Source: Rhizobium hidalgonense
GTDB lineage: Bacteria > Pseudomonadota > Alphaproteobacteria > Rhizobiales > Rhizobiaceae
Assembly (NCBI RefSeq): GCF_002914525.1
Contig: NZ_LODW01000046.1
Location: forward strand, 62,001-126,000
Direction of reading: 5' to 3'
DNA length: 64,000 bases
The translations under genes were made by a program, and so were the position numbers. The notes under the pieces were generated by a model. It ran no database searches. It saw only the letters and a program-made list of their open reading frames with translations, and was not told where the DNA came from. This document shows positions 25,392 through 33,997 of the stretch, in pieces (the stretch's first letter is position 1; every line of letters starts with the position of its first letter).

Positions 25392-26498
25392 TCAGCCCTG
25401 CTGCATCTCTGTCCAGACCTGATTGATGAATTCCGTCTTGAGAGCCTGCATTTCGTAATGCGGCCTTACCGGATCGATGTTGGAGGAGACGGAATCGAAT
25501 TCCTCGTCCGTTAGATCCATCGTTGACCGTTCGACCACCGGCGCGCTGCCGAGCTTACGGGCGAGCTTCGCCTGGGTCGAGGGCTGCGACATGTAGTCCA
25601 TGTAGACATAGGCGAGATCGAGCGAGGAAGCCGCAGCCTTCGTGACCGCCCACGTGCCGTAATCGTAGATGCCGCCTTCGACGGGCATGGTTGATCGAAC
25701 GGGGAAGCCGTCCCGCACGGCCAATCTCGTGACATCATGGAAATACTGGCCCATGGGGATCTCGCCTGACTTCAGCGCCTGTTCGAACTGGGCCTCGTCG
25801 CGATACCAGAGGCGGACATTCGGCTTGAGTTCGCCGACCTTGGCGCAGGCTTCCCGGATACCATCGTCGGTGTCGAGATGCTTGATACCGCCAAAATAGA
25901 CCTTAGCGGCCACTTCAAGGAGGTAGGAATTACCGACATTGGCCAAAAGCCCCAAGCTGTCCTTGTATCTCGGGTCCCAAATGTCCTTCCAGGACGTTGG
26001 GGCTTTCGGGTAGACGTCGGTGTTGGAAACCAGCGTGACATACCAGCTCGTGGCACCGATCGCGATGATCTCGCCCTTGCTATTCTGGCGGACCAGAGCC
26101 GGCTTGATGTATTTAATGTTCGGAATCTTCTTCGGGTCGAGTGGTGCCCAAAGCCCTGAATACGCACCCCGGATGACGGGAACGCCCGCCATCATCGAAA
26201 TATCAACCGGCGACTTGCCCGCTTTGGCTGCCTGCTCAAGCTGGATCAGCCAGACCTCGCCGGTGGGCTCACCCACGCTTTCAATTTGAATGCCGGTAGC
26301 CGCCGTAAAATCCGGAAAGATCTCTGCGTCGAACGTATCCTGGAAATAACCACCGTAAAGGCCGACGCGCAGCTTTTTTTCCTGCGCCCGTACGATATTG
26401 GGGAAACCGGTGACGAGAGGCGCCAGACCGAGACCTGACAACCCCTTCAGCACGCCACGTCGCCCGACGGATCCCTTTGCGATGTTTTCAATAGACAT
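25392..26498 (-). CDS. Spermidine/putrescine-type substrate-binding protein, probable Tat export
   Basis: A 368-residue extracellular binding protein of the PotD/PotF group. The N-terminus SVGRRGVLKGLSGLGLAPLVTGFPNIVRAQ has a twin-arginine motif followed by a mildly hydrophobic core, so export by Tat is likely. The mature part opens with KLRVGLYGGYFQDTFDAEIFPDFTAATGI; GVPVIRGAYSGLWAPLD and YGTWAVTKAAASSLD are later family regions. The ATG at 26498 follows CAGGGGAACGTC. It heads the operon and is divergent from the ureohydrolase gene. Confidence 0.9.
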   Translation of the reverse strand: MSIENIAKGSVGRRGVLKGLSGLGLAPLVTGFPNIVRAQEKKLRVGLYGGYFQDTFDAEIFPDFTAATGIQIESVGEPTGEVWLIQLEQAAKAGKSPVDISMMAGVPVIRGAYSGLWAPLDPKKIPNIKYIKPALVRQNSKGEIIAIGATSWYVTLVSNTDVYPKAPTSWKDIWDPRYKDSLGLLANVGNSYLLEVAAKVYFGGIKHLDTDDGIREACAKVGELKPNVRLWYRDEAQFEQALKSGEIPMGQYFHDVTRLAVRDGFPVRSTMPVEGGIYDYGTWAVTKAAASSLDLAYVYMDYMSQPSTQAKLARKLGSAPVVERSTMDLTDEEFDSVSSNIDPVRPHYEMQALKTEFINQVWTEMQQG

Positions 26499-26652
26499 GA
26501 CGTTCCCCTGCTTTTCGTATTGATTAGCGGAGATGGTCACCGATCACGCGGCGTAAATACATTACAATATCCGCGCAATCACTTCGATAAAATCCGAACT
26601 ACTTCTATGCTTCCTCCTATTAAGGTCGCCATGTTCATGGGAGATCTCAGAA

Positions 26653-27699
26653 ATGGTAGACCAAGCGCATCTCGACGCACTTCGAGGCAAGTATGGAAAC
26701 GCCTCCGGCGGTGACATTTTCGACCCGCATTTTCGGGAGGTTGCCCAGTCGCAATTTAGCGGTGGCGACAAGCGTAAATGGCCGTTCGCCGGCATTCCGA
26801 CACTCCTTGACGCCCGTAGTTTGCCAGAGGCCCAGGATACTGCCGATTTTGGCGGACTGGATATCGCGCTGGTCGGCGTGCCCATGGATCTGGGCGTGAC
26901 TAATCGCAACGGAACGCGCTTTGGTCCGCGCGCCCTGCGCACAATCGAGCGCATAGGCCCCTATGACCATGTCCTGCGTACGTCTCCGATGAGCAAAGCC
27001 AAAGTCGCCGATATCGGTGACGTGCCATTGCTCAGCCGCTTCGATCTCGCCCAGTGCCATAAGGATATTGAGGCCTTCTATCGTCGCGTTGTTGCTGCGG
27101 GCGTGCGGCCTCTCAGCGTGGGCGGCGATCATTCCATCACGTCGTCGATCCTCAAGGCGCTCGGTGAAAAGGAGCCGGTCGGTCTCATTCACATCGACGC
27201 CCATTGCGATACCGCCGGGCCTTACGAGGGAACCAAGTTCCAGCATGGAGGGCCGTTTCGCCTGGCCGTTCTGGACGGGGTGCTGGACCCGCGCCGTACG
27301 ATCCAGATCGGCATTCGTGGCCCAGCCGAATATCTCTGGGAGTTCTCCTATGAGAGCGGCATGACCGTGATCCACGCCGAGGAAGTGGGCGAGGCAAGCC
27401 TGCCCCGCCTGATAGAAAGAGCACGCGAGATAGTCGGCAACGGCCCCACCTATGTCTCGTTCGATATCGACAGTGTGGATCCGGGCTTCGCTCCGGGTAC
27501 GGGGACCCCAGAGGTGGGTGGCCTGCAGCCGCGCGAAGTGCTGCAGATCCTGCGCGGCCTGAATGGGCTCAACATCATTGGTGGGGACGTGGTCGAGGTC
27601 GCGCCGCAGTATGACTCAACGACCAACACGGCACAGATAGCCGCTCAGGTCTTGCACACGATCATGTGCCTCATGGTCAATGGCGCTCAGGGGGTGTAG
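26653..27699 (+). CDS. Agmatinase/arginase-family ureohydrolase
   Basis: A 348-residue binuclear manganese enzyme that releases urea from guanidino compounds. All metal motifs are present: GGDHS, HIDAHCD and SFDIDSVDP, plus DLGVTNRNGTRFGPRALR and EVAPQYDSTTNTA, which place it with agmatinases and guanidinobutyrases rather than arginases. At nearly 350 residues it is longer than E. coli SpeB (about 306) because of an N-terminal extension, as in guanidinobutyrase and guanidinopropionase. GGAGATCT precedes the ATG. It is divergent from the polyamine transporter operon, so its product could feed that pathway. Confidence 0.92.
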   Translation: MVDQAHLDALRGKYGNASGGDIFDPHFREVAQSQFSGGDKRKWPFAGIPTLLDARSLPEAQDTADFGGLDIALVGVPMDLGVTNRNGTRFGPRALRTIERIGPYDHVLRTSPMSKAKVADIGDVPLLSRFDLAQCHKDIEAFYRRVVAAGVRPLSVGGDHSITSSILKALGEKEPVGLIHIDAHCDTAGPYEGTKFQHGGPFRLAVLDGVLDPRRTIQIGIRGPAEYLWEFSYESGMTVIHAEEVGEASLPRLIERAREIVGNGPTYVSFDIDSVDPGFAPGTGTPEVGGLQPREVLQILRGLNGLNIIGGDVVEVAPQYDSTTNTAQIAAQVLHTIMCLMVNGAQGV

Positions 27700-27792
27700 C
27701 CGCGGCGACGCAGTCGCAAGTTCAAATCATATGAAGCCGCCACTCGCTGCTCTGAGTGCCCGCGCGTCCGCGGTCGGGGAGTTTGCGATCCC

Positions 27793-28716
27793 ATGCGTTT
27801 GGTGCAATCTACCGTAATGAAAATATCAGGATCCGACCTTCACTTGCTACGGGTATTCGAAAGCGTCGTTCGCAACGGCGGCATATCTGCCGCACAAATG
27901 GAGCTTTCGCTCAGTCAGCCCACCATCTCCAATCATCTCACGGCGCTCGAACAACGCATTGGCGTCAAGCTGTGCGGACGCGGACGTCGCGGGTTTTCCC
28001 TGACGGAAGAAGGACGTCGCGTCTACGATATCAGTCTCGAGCTGACCGGAATGCTGGACGCGAGCTCGGCGCGTCTCTCCGGCCTTCGAAGCGCCCTGTC
28101 AGGAAGGGTGAGTGTTGGTATCGTCGACTGCATGGCGACCGATCCGCGTCTGAAGATCTGCGAGGCGATCGCGGAGGTCTCTCGGGTAGCGCCGGAAATT
28201 GAGCTCAACCTGAAGATCATGCGGCCGAACAACATTACGAGGGCGGTCGCTGAAAACGAAGTTGATATTGGGATAGGCGGCTCCAGCATTAAAGTCGCAG
28301 GCCTCGTTTACCGCAACCTATACCGCGAGGAACATGCCGCTTTTTGCGGGGCCGTTCACCCCCTCTTCCACGTCGCTCACGACACTATCACCAGTCCCGA
28401 TTGCTACGCCTATCCCTGGGTTCACCGCGGCTATTGGAACGGTAGCAGAGGTCACCGCTTCGCCAATTCTGTTTTCAACAGCGTAGCCTTCGACATCGAG
28501 GCCGAGACGTTGATGGTGCTGTCAGGCGCATTTATCGGTGTCCTTCCGGTACACTATGCGAGCGTGTTCGAGGAGCAGGGTCGCCTGCGCAGACTTCCCG
28601 TATCTAAAGAGGATTATTTCGCCGACATCGAACTCGCCACACGCGCGGGAGAGCAAGCCGCCAATGTCGGGTATGTGGCTGATGCGATCGTGAAAGCGCA
28701 CGAATTACATTTGTAA
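27793..28716 (+). CDS. LysR-family transcriptional regulator
   Basis: A 307-residue regulator. The winged helix reads SDLHLLRVFESVVRNGG, AQMELSLSQPTISNHLTALEQRIG and KLCGRGRRGFSLTEEG; the effector domain begins at RVSVGIVDCMATD. The start is uncertain: an ATG at 27817 fits the alignment with its paralogues, while the ATG at 27793 has a distant GGGGAG. It lies 93 bases downstream of the ureohydrolase on the same strand and probably regulates it or the divergent operon. Confidence 0.9.
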   Translation: MRLVQSTVMKISGSDLHLLRVFESVVRNGGISAAQMELSLSQPTISNHLTALEQRIGVKLCGRGRRGFSLTEEGRRVYDISLELTGMLDASSARLSGLRSALSGRVSVGIVDCMATDPRLKICEAIAEVSRVAPEIELNLKIMRPNNITRAVAENEVDIGIGGSSIKVAGLVYRNLYREEHAAFCGAVHPLFHVAHDTITSPDCYAYPWVHRGYWNGSRGHRFANSVFNSVAFDIEAETLMVLSGAFIGVLPVHYASVFEEQGRLRRLPVSKEDYFADIELATRAGEQAANVGYVADAIVKAHELHL

Positions 28717-28861
28717 ACCTCAATGTATTAGTTCTTCGATTGGTATTCTTGATATCGCCGCTGTCGATCTAGCTTAGCGCCCAAGCGGGCTGAGCATGGG
28801 CGCCACAGCGACCAGTCCACGGCCGCGTATTGATCGCGCGGGGCGATGAAGGAGGCTGCAG

Positions 28862-29809
28862 ATGCTGAAATGCGAAGGCAACGCGCGTAACCAGATTTCG
28901 GTAGACAACGCCGACATCCGCCTCATTCGCATCTTCATCAGGGTCGTGGAGGCCGGCGGTCTGTCTGCGGCCCAGGCCGAACTGAACCTCTCCCTATCTA
29001 CGATATCGGGCAAGATAACGGCGCTTGAGGAGAGGTTGGGCGTGACGCTCTGCAAGCGGGGGCGGAGCGGCTTCCAACTCACTGACAGCGGACGTCTGAT
29101 TTTTGAGGAATGCCAGCGGCTTTTCAGCTCCCTGGACCAGTTCGGCCGCAAGGTCTCGGGGTTGCGATCCAACCTCAGCGGCAACCTCGCCATCGGTCTC
29201 GTCGACAATACCATTACGGACCCGCAGTCGCCGCTGGTGGCAACGATTGCCAAACTCACTGACGTCGCGCCGGCGCTCCACCTCACCATTGAGGCCAAGT
29301 CGCCGGGCGAGCTGCTGCGCGACGTCGTATCGCGAAAGCTCGACCTCGTCGTCGGCAGTTTCCCGCGCATGGCACTGGGGCTCGCCTATATCGATCTTTA
29401 CGACGAAGTGCAGAATTTCTACTGCGGCGTGGGTCACCCTCTGTTTTCCATGCCGGACGAGAACATCGACATCGAGGAGGCGCGGACACACCGGATTATC
29501 GGGCGCAACTACTGGGCCGCGCGGGACATCAAGATTTTTGCGATAAGCAGTCCGCACGCGACGGTGTCTAGCATGGAGGCCGAGGCTTTCCTGATCCTCT
29601 CGGGCTGCTATCTCGGCTATCTACCCGAGCACTATGCGGCCCAGTTCGTCCGGGCCGGCCGGATGCGACTGATCCGCCCGAACCTGTTTTCCTACAAGGC
29701 GAAGTTTCAGGTCGCGACGCTCGAGGACTGGCAAAGCCGGCCGATCGTGAGGACCTTTGTCGATGTCATTAAGAGCGCGACGAACAAGGCGATGGTCCGA
29801 GCCGCATAG
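28862..29809 (+). CDS. LysR-family transcriptional regulator
   Basis: A 315-residue regulator: helix-turn-helix ADIRLIRIFIRVVEAGG and AQAELNLSLSTISGKITALEERLG, wing TLCKRGRSGFQLTDSG, effector domain from LAIGLVDNTITD. That last segment is identical in type to the regulator at 4439-5368, so the two probably sense related ligands. GGAGG lies six bases before the ATG. It precedes the second polyamine-type transporter operon and is the likely regulator of it. Confidence 0.92.
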   Translation: MLKCEGNARNQISVDNADIRLIRIFIRVVEAGGLSAAQAELNLSLSTISGKITALEERLGVTLCKRGRSGFQLTDSGRLIFEECQRLFSSLDQFGRKVSGLRSNLSGNLAIGLVDNTITDPQSPLVATIAKLTDVAPALHLTIEAKSPGELLRDVVSRKLDLVVGSFPRMALGLAYIDLYDEVQNFYCGVGHPLFSMPDENIDIEEARTHRIIGRNYWAARDIKIFAISSPHATVSSMEAEAFLILSGCYLGYLPEHYAAQFVRAGRMRLIRPNLFSYKAKFQVATLEDWQSRPIVRTFVDVIKSATNKAMVRAA

Positions 29810-29935
29810 ATCAATCCCCTGTGATACGTGGCGCAGTCTTCCTCATGAACATGGTTGAAGAATCCCGGTCTTTCACTTCGCGAAATTACGAACAAAGGTG
29901 CCCGAATTATACTTTAAACGGATAGCGATCGAACA

Positions 29936-29958
29936 TCAGACCATCTCAAATCGTCTGA
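29936..29958. promoter_or_regulatory. Inverted repeat upstream of the second polyamine-type operon
   Basis: TCAGAC, 11 bases, GTCTGA, a perfect 6-bp inverted repeat centred 35 bases before the GTG start of the binding-protein gene. Position and spacing suit a regulator site (possibly for the adjacent LysR), but the core is not a clean T-N11-A match. Confidence 0.45.
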
Positions 29959-29981
29959 AGATATTTTGTCGGGAGGGTTCC

Positions 29982-31085
29982 GTGAAAAGATCGCTGTATC
30001 AGACTCTGAGTACACTCGCGGCAGCAGGTTCGCTGCTGCTCTTTTCGACTGCCGGTGCATATGCGCAGCAGTTATTTATCTACAATTTCTCCGATTATTT
30101 CGCGCCGGACACGATCAACAACTTCGTGAAGAAGTCCGGCATCGATACCCGGGTTGATTTTTACGATTCCCTCGAAATACTTGAGACACGGCTTCTGGCC
30201 GGCGGCAGTGGATTTGATGTCGTGTTTCCAAGCTCAACCGTCGGAGAGCGGCTGATTGCCTCCGGCGCATTGCAGCCGATCGACAAGAGCAAACTCAAAA
30301 ACTACGGCAACCTGGATCCAGAGCTTCTCAAACTGCTCGGCGAGCACGACCCTGGCAATAGTCATCTCGTCCCGTATATGTGGCTGACGACGGGGATCGG
30401 CTATAATCGCGCCATGATCGAGCAGAGGCTCGCCGACGCGCCTGTCGATAGCCTGGCAATGGTGTTCGATCCGAAGATTGCTGCCAAGTTCGCGGATTGC
30501 GGTATAGGCATCGTGGACGCGCCGAATGAAGTCATCCCGATCGCGCTGAACTATCTCGGCCTCGATCCCTATTCCGCCAAGGAAGAAGATCTGCAAAAGG
30601 CCCAGGATCTGCTGATGGCGCTGCGGCCGAACATAAGGCATATGCAGAGCGGCAAGCTGATCGCCGACATGGCGTCCGGCCAACTCTGTGTGGCAATCAT
30701 GTGGAGCGGTGACGTGGGGATCGCGGCCGCTCGCGCCAAGGAAGCCAATACCGGTCAGGACGTCCGCTATTCGCTGCCGAAGGAAGGAACGCTCGTCTCG
30801 TTCGATACGCTGGCCATTCCCGCCGATGCAGCCAATGTCGAGCAGGCGCTGCAGTTTATCGATTACATCCTCGATCCCAAGGTGATCGCTGATATCAGCA
30901 ACACCGTCTTCCTCGCCAGTGCGAATGCCAAGGCCACGCCGCTCGTGGATCCCGCGATCACCACCGACCCCAATATCTACCCCTCTGACAACGTCCGGGC
31001 GAAGCTCTTTAGCGATCGCTCCCTGCCTCCGCGTCAAACCAGGGAGCGGACCCGGGTCTGGACCACCTTCCGCGCCGGCAACTGA
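29982..31085 (+). CDS. Spermidine/putrescine-type substrate-binding protein (PotD/PotF-like)
   Basis: A 367-residue periplasmic protein. A Sec signal (SLYQTLSTLAAAGSLLLF, cleaved after GAYAQ) precedes QLFIYNFSDYFAPDTINNFVKKSGI, the PotF-type N-terminus, and FDVVFPSSTVGERLIASGALQPID. The GTG at 29982, with GGGAGG seven bases upstream, is preferred over the longer open frame from 29898, whose first 28 residues do not resemble a signal peptide. First gene of a binding protein-ATPase-permease-permease operon. Confidence 0.92.
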   Translation: MKRSLYQTLSTLAAAGSLLLFSTAGAYAQQLFIYNFSDYFAPDTINNFVKKSGIDTRVDFYDSLEILETRLLAGGSGFDVVFPSSTVGERLIASGALQPIDKSKLKNYGNLDPELLKLLGEHDPGNSHLVPYMWLTTGIGYNRAMIEQRLADAPVDSLAMVFDPKIAAKFADCGIGIVDAPNEVIPIALNYLGLDPYSAKEEDLQKAQDLLMALRPNIRHMQSGKLIADMASGQLCVAIMWSGDVGIAAARAKEANTGQDVRYSLPKEGTLVSFDTLAIPADAANVEQALQFIDYILDPKVIADISNTVFLASANAKATPLVDPAITTDPNIYPSDNVRAKLFSDRSLPPRQTRERTRVWTTFRAGN

Positions 31086-31109
31086 GCGTAATATTTGGGA
31101 GCGGTGAAA

Positions 31110-32180
31110 GTGCAGCAGTCCTATTTGACGGTTACTAGCTTGAGCAAGTCGTTTGGCGGCTTCGTTGCCGTCAACGGCGTGTCGCTTGACATAGGCAAGG
31201 GCGAGTTCTTTTCGCTTCTGGGGCCCTCCGGTTGCGGGAAATCGACACTGCTCAGGATGATCGCGGGTTTCGAGAGTCCCACGTCAGGGCGCGTGCTGCT
31301 CGACCAATCCGATGTCACCATGCTGCCAGCGGAAAAGCGGCCGACGAACATGATGTTTCAGTCCTATGCCCTCTTTCCGCATCTCACCGTGGCAAAGAAC
31401 ATCGGATTCGGTTTGGTTCAGGAGCGCCTGCCGAGATCCGAAATCGACAGTCGCCTGGCGGACGTCACCCAGAAGCTGCAGTTGAAGCCCTTGTTGGACA
31501 GGAAACCCTCGCAGCTTTCGGGAGGCCAGAAGCAACGCGTGGCCCTGGCGCGTGCTCTGGTCAAGCGCCCGAAAGTGCTTCTGCTGGACGAGCCGTTGGG
31601 CGCACTAGACAAGAATCTCCGCAGCGAGACCCAGGACGAACTCGTGCGCTTGCAGAAGGAACTGGGCCTCACCTTCGTCATCGTGACGCATGACCAGCAT
31701 GAGGCAATGACCGTGTCCTCGCGCATCGCGATCATGGAGTCGGGCCGCGTGCTTCAGGTTGGCTCGCCGGAGACGGTGTATGAAGCCCCTGTCTCCCGCT
31801 ATGTGGCGAAGTTTCTGGGCGAGGCCAATCTCTTCGACGTTGCGAGCGCTCGCGCGGAGGCCGGACAGGCAAGGCTCACGCTGGCGTGCTTCGATGGGCA
31901 ATTTGGCGCGAGGCTGCCTGCGGGCGTTTCGCCGGACGGTCCGCTCTGGCTCTCAGTGCGACCGGAAAGGGTTGAACTCTTCCGCAGCGGCGAGGGCATT
32001 CCCGGCGTGGTCGAGGACATCACCTATACCGGCGCTCAGCGACGCTATCGCCTGAGGCTCGCGACGAACGCGACACTCGACGCGCTCAAGGTCAACGTCG
32101 GCAGCGGCGACGATTTCGCCGTTGGGGACGCCGTTGTCGCACGGTGGCCGGATGACGCCGCTCATCTGCTCGGGGAGTGA
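31110..32180 (+). CDS. Spermidine/putrescine-type ABC transporter ATPase (PotG-like)
   Basis: A 356-residue ATPase with Walker A GPSGCGKST, Q-loop MMFQSYALFPHL, signature LSGGQKQRV, Walker B VLLLDEPLGALDKNLR and H-loop VTHDQHEAM, followed by a TOBE-type domain (LSVRPERVELF, GVVEDITYTGAQRRY). The GTG at 31110 has GGAG eight bases upstream; the TTG at 31095 and GTG at 31104 are less well placed. It begins 24 bases after the binding-protein stop. Confidence 0.93.
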   Translation: MQQSYLTVTSLSKSFGGFVAVNGVSLDIGKGEFFSLLGPSGCGKSTLLRMIAGFESPTSGRVLLDQSDVTMLPAEKRPTNMMFQSYALFPHLTVAKNIGFGLVQERLPRSEIDSRLADVTQKLQLKPLLDRKPSQLSGGQKQRVALARALVKRPKVLLLDEPLGALDKNLRSETQDELVRLQKELGLTFVIVTHDQHEAMTVSSRIAIMESGRVLQVGSPETVYEAPVSRYVAKFLGEANLFDVASARAEAGQARLTLACFDGQFGARLPAGVSPDGPLWLSVRPERVELFRSGEGIPGVVEDITYTGAQRRYRLRLATNATLDALKVNVGSGDDFAVGDAVVARWPDDAAHLLGE

Positions 32181-32185
32181 TCCGA

Positions 32186-33076
32186 ATGATCGCCCCCTCC
32201 AATTTGCGCCTGAACCGGAGGACGCTTATCCTCCCGCCATTCCTCTGGCTCGGGGTTATGTTCCTCCTGCCGACCATTCTGGTGCTGGCTATCGCGCTAT
32301 CATCGACAAGGGTCGGTATGCCTCCGTATGAACCGCTCTTTACGTGGGAGGGCGCCCAGCTTTCCATCAGGCTCAACTTCGAAAATTTGGAATTCGTCCT
32401 CCGCGACGGGCTTTACGCAAGGGCCTACCTGAACAGCCTGAAGATCGCGCTGATCTCCACGATCGTCACGCTTCTTGTCGCCTATCCGCTTGCCTACGGC
32501 ATCTCCCGCTGCCGCTCCCCTTGGCGTTCGATCCTGGTCTTCCTTGTAATCGTGCCTTTCTGGAGTTCGCTGCTGATCCGCGTCTACGCCTGGATGGCCA
32601 TTCTCAGCAATGACGGTCTGCTCAATGTCCTATTGGAGAGTGTTGGCGTGATCGATCATCCGCTGCAAATCATGAACACACAGACGGCGATCTATATCGG
32701 CATCGTTTATACCTATCTGCCCTTCATGGTTTTGCCGATCTACTCCAACCTTGCAGGTGCCGATCGCACCCTTCTCGAGGCCGCGCGCGACCTTGGATGC
32801 AGCCGCTTTGGCGCATTCTGGCGTGTCACCTTTCCCCTGAGCTTGTCGGGTGTGGTGGCGGGATGTGCACTGGTCTTCATCCCCGTTGTGGGTGAGTTCG
32901 TGGTGCCGGACCTCCTCGGCGGCGCCGATACGCAAATGATCGGGAGGACGATCTGGATCGAGTTCTTCAACAACCGGGACTGGCCCGTTGCCGCAGCGGT
33001 TACGGTGCTGTTGGTGCTGCTTCTCGTCATCCCGATCACGCTGCTGCAATCGCAGCTTTCCAAAGGGAGAGTCTGA
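32186..33076 (+). CDS. Spermidine/putrescine-type ABC transporter permease (PotH-like)
   Basis: A 296-residue inner-membrane permease: first membrane segment LILPPFLWLGVMFLLPTILVLAIAL, a PotH-like periplasmic loop, coupling loop EAARDLGCSRFGAFWRVTFPLS and the family pattern PVVGEFVVPDLLGGADTQMIG. GGGGAG lies eight bases before the ATG at 32186, inside the ATPase stop region; a GTG at 32177 is possible but lies within that Shine-Dalgarno. Confidence 0.92.
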   Translation: MIAPSNLRLNRRTLILPPFLWLGVMFLLPTILVLAIALSSTRVGMPPYEPLFTWEGAQLSIRLNFENLEFVLRDGLYARAYLNSLKIALISTIVTLLVAYPLAYGISRCRSPWRSILVFLVIVPFWSSLLIRVYAWMAILSNDGLLNVLLESVGVIDHPLQIMNTQTAIYIGIVYTYLPFMVLPIYSNLAGADRTLLEAARDLGCSRFGAFWRVTFPLSLSGVVAGCALVFIPVVGEFVVPDLLGGADTQMIGRTIWIEFFNNRDWPVAAAVTVLLVLLLVIPITLLQSQLSKGRV

Positions 33077-33078
33077 GG

Positions 33079-33876
33079 ATGACAGTCTCAACCGGACCGA
33101 GCCGGTTCAATCGCCTGTCGATCGTCATCGTCATGGCTTTCCTTTATCTGCCGATCATGATTCTCATAATCTTCAGCTTCAACAAATCGAAGCTGGTGAC
33201 CGTGTGGGGCGGCTTTTCGACCCAGTGGTACGCGTCCGCCCTTTCAAACGCGGCACTGCTCGATGGGGCGCGGGTGAGTTTCACCGTAGCAGCGGTCTCG
33301 GCGACGATCGCTACACTGCTGGGCCTGTTGGCCGCGCTTGTCATTGTGCGGATACGGCGGTTTCGTGGCAGGCAGCTCTTCACAGGTCTGCTCGCGGCAC
33401 CCATGGTCATGCCGGAAGTGGTGCTTGGCGTGTCGATGCTCCTGATGTTCGTGGCCCTCGGCATCAATCGCGGTCCTCTGACAATTATCCTAGCCCATGC
33501 GACATTCACCATGTGTTTTGCAGCGGTCGTTCTGCAGTCGCGACTGACGGAGCTCGATCCGTCATTGGAAGAAGCGGCGAGGGATCTCGGCTGCCCGCCA
33601 GCAACGGCTTTTCTGAAGGTCGCCCTGCCGAACATCCTGCCGGCACTGACATCGGCGTGGCTGCTTTCCTTCACTTTATCGCTAGACGACCTCGTCATTT
33701 CGAGCTTCACGACAGGGCCGGGTGCATCGACATTGCCAATGAAGATCTACTCGCAGATCAAGTTCGGGGTCACGCCCGAAATCAATGCAGTATCGACCAT
33801 AATCCTCGGCATTGTGGCGTTGGGCCTTCTGATCGTTGCACTCACCACCAGACGCGCGGGGGAGGGCTTGCATTGA
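33079..33876 (+). CDS. Spermidine/putrescine-type ABC transporter permease (PotI-like)
   Basis: A 265-residue inner-membrane permease. Membrane segments start at LSIVIVMAFLYLPIMILIIFSF; the coupling loop is EEAARDLGCPPATAFLKVALPNI and the PotI pattern LDDLVISSFTTGPGASTLPMKIY follows. It begins two bases after the stop of the previous permease. The operon then continues, after a 120-base gap, with the kinase/aminotransferase fusion. Confidence 0.92.
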   Translation: MTVSTGPSRFNRLSIVIVMAFLYLPIMILIIFSFNKSKLVTVWGGFSTQWYASALSNAALLDGARVSFTVAAVSATIATLLGLLAALVIVRIRRFRGRQLFTGLLAAPMVMPEVVLGVSMLLMFVALGINRGPLTIILAHATFTMCFAAVVLQSRLTELDPSLEEAARDLGCPPATAFLKVALPNILPALTSAWLLSFTLSLDDLVISSFTTGPGASTLPMKIYSQIKFGVTPEINAVSTIILGIVALGLLIVALTTRRAGEGLH

Positions 33877-33997
33877 TGCCGATGCCGTTTGCTGGGCGAA
33901 CATGGGCATCGCTGGGAATTTTGCAGGCTTCTGAAGCGCACTGCCCGTCTTAAGACCTCCATGAGAGATCGTTCTGAATAGATCACGAGGTAAATCG

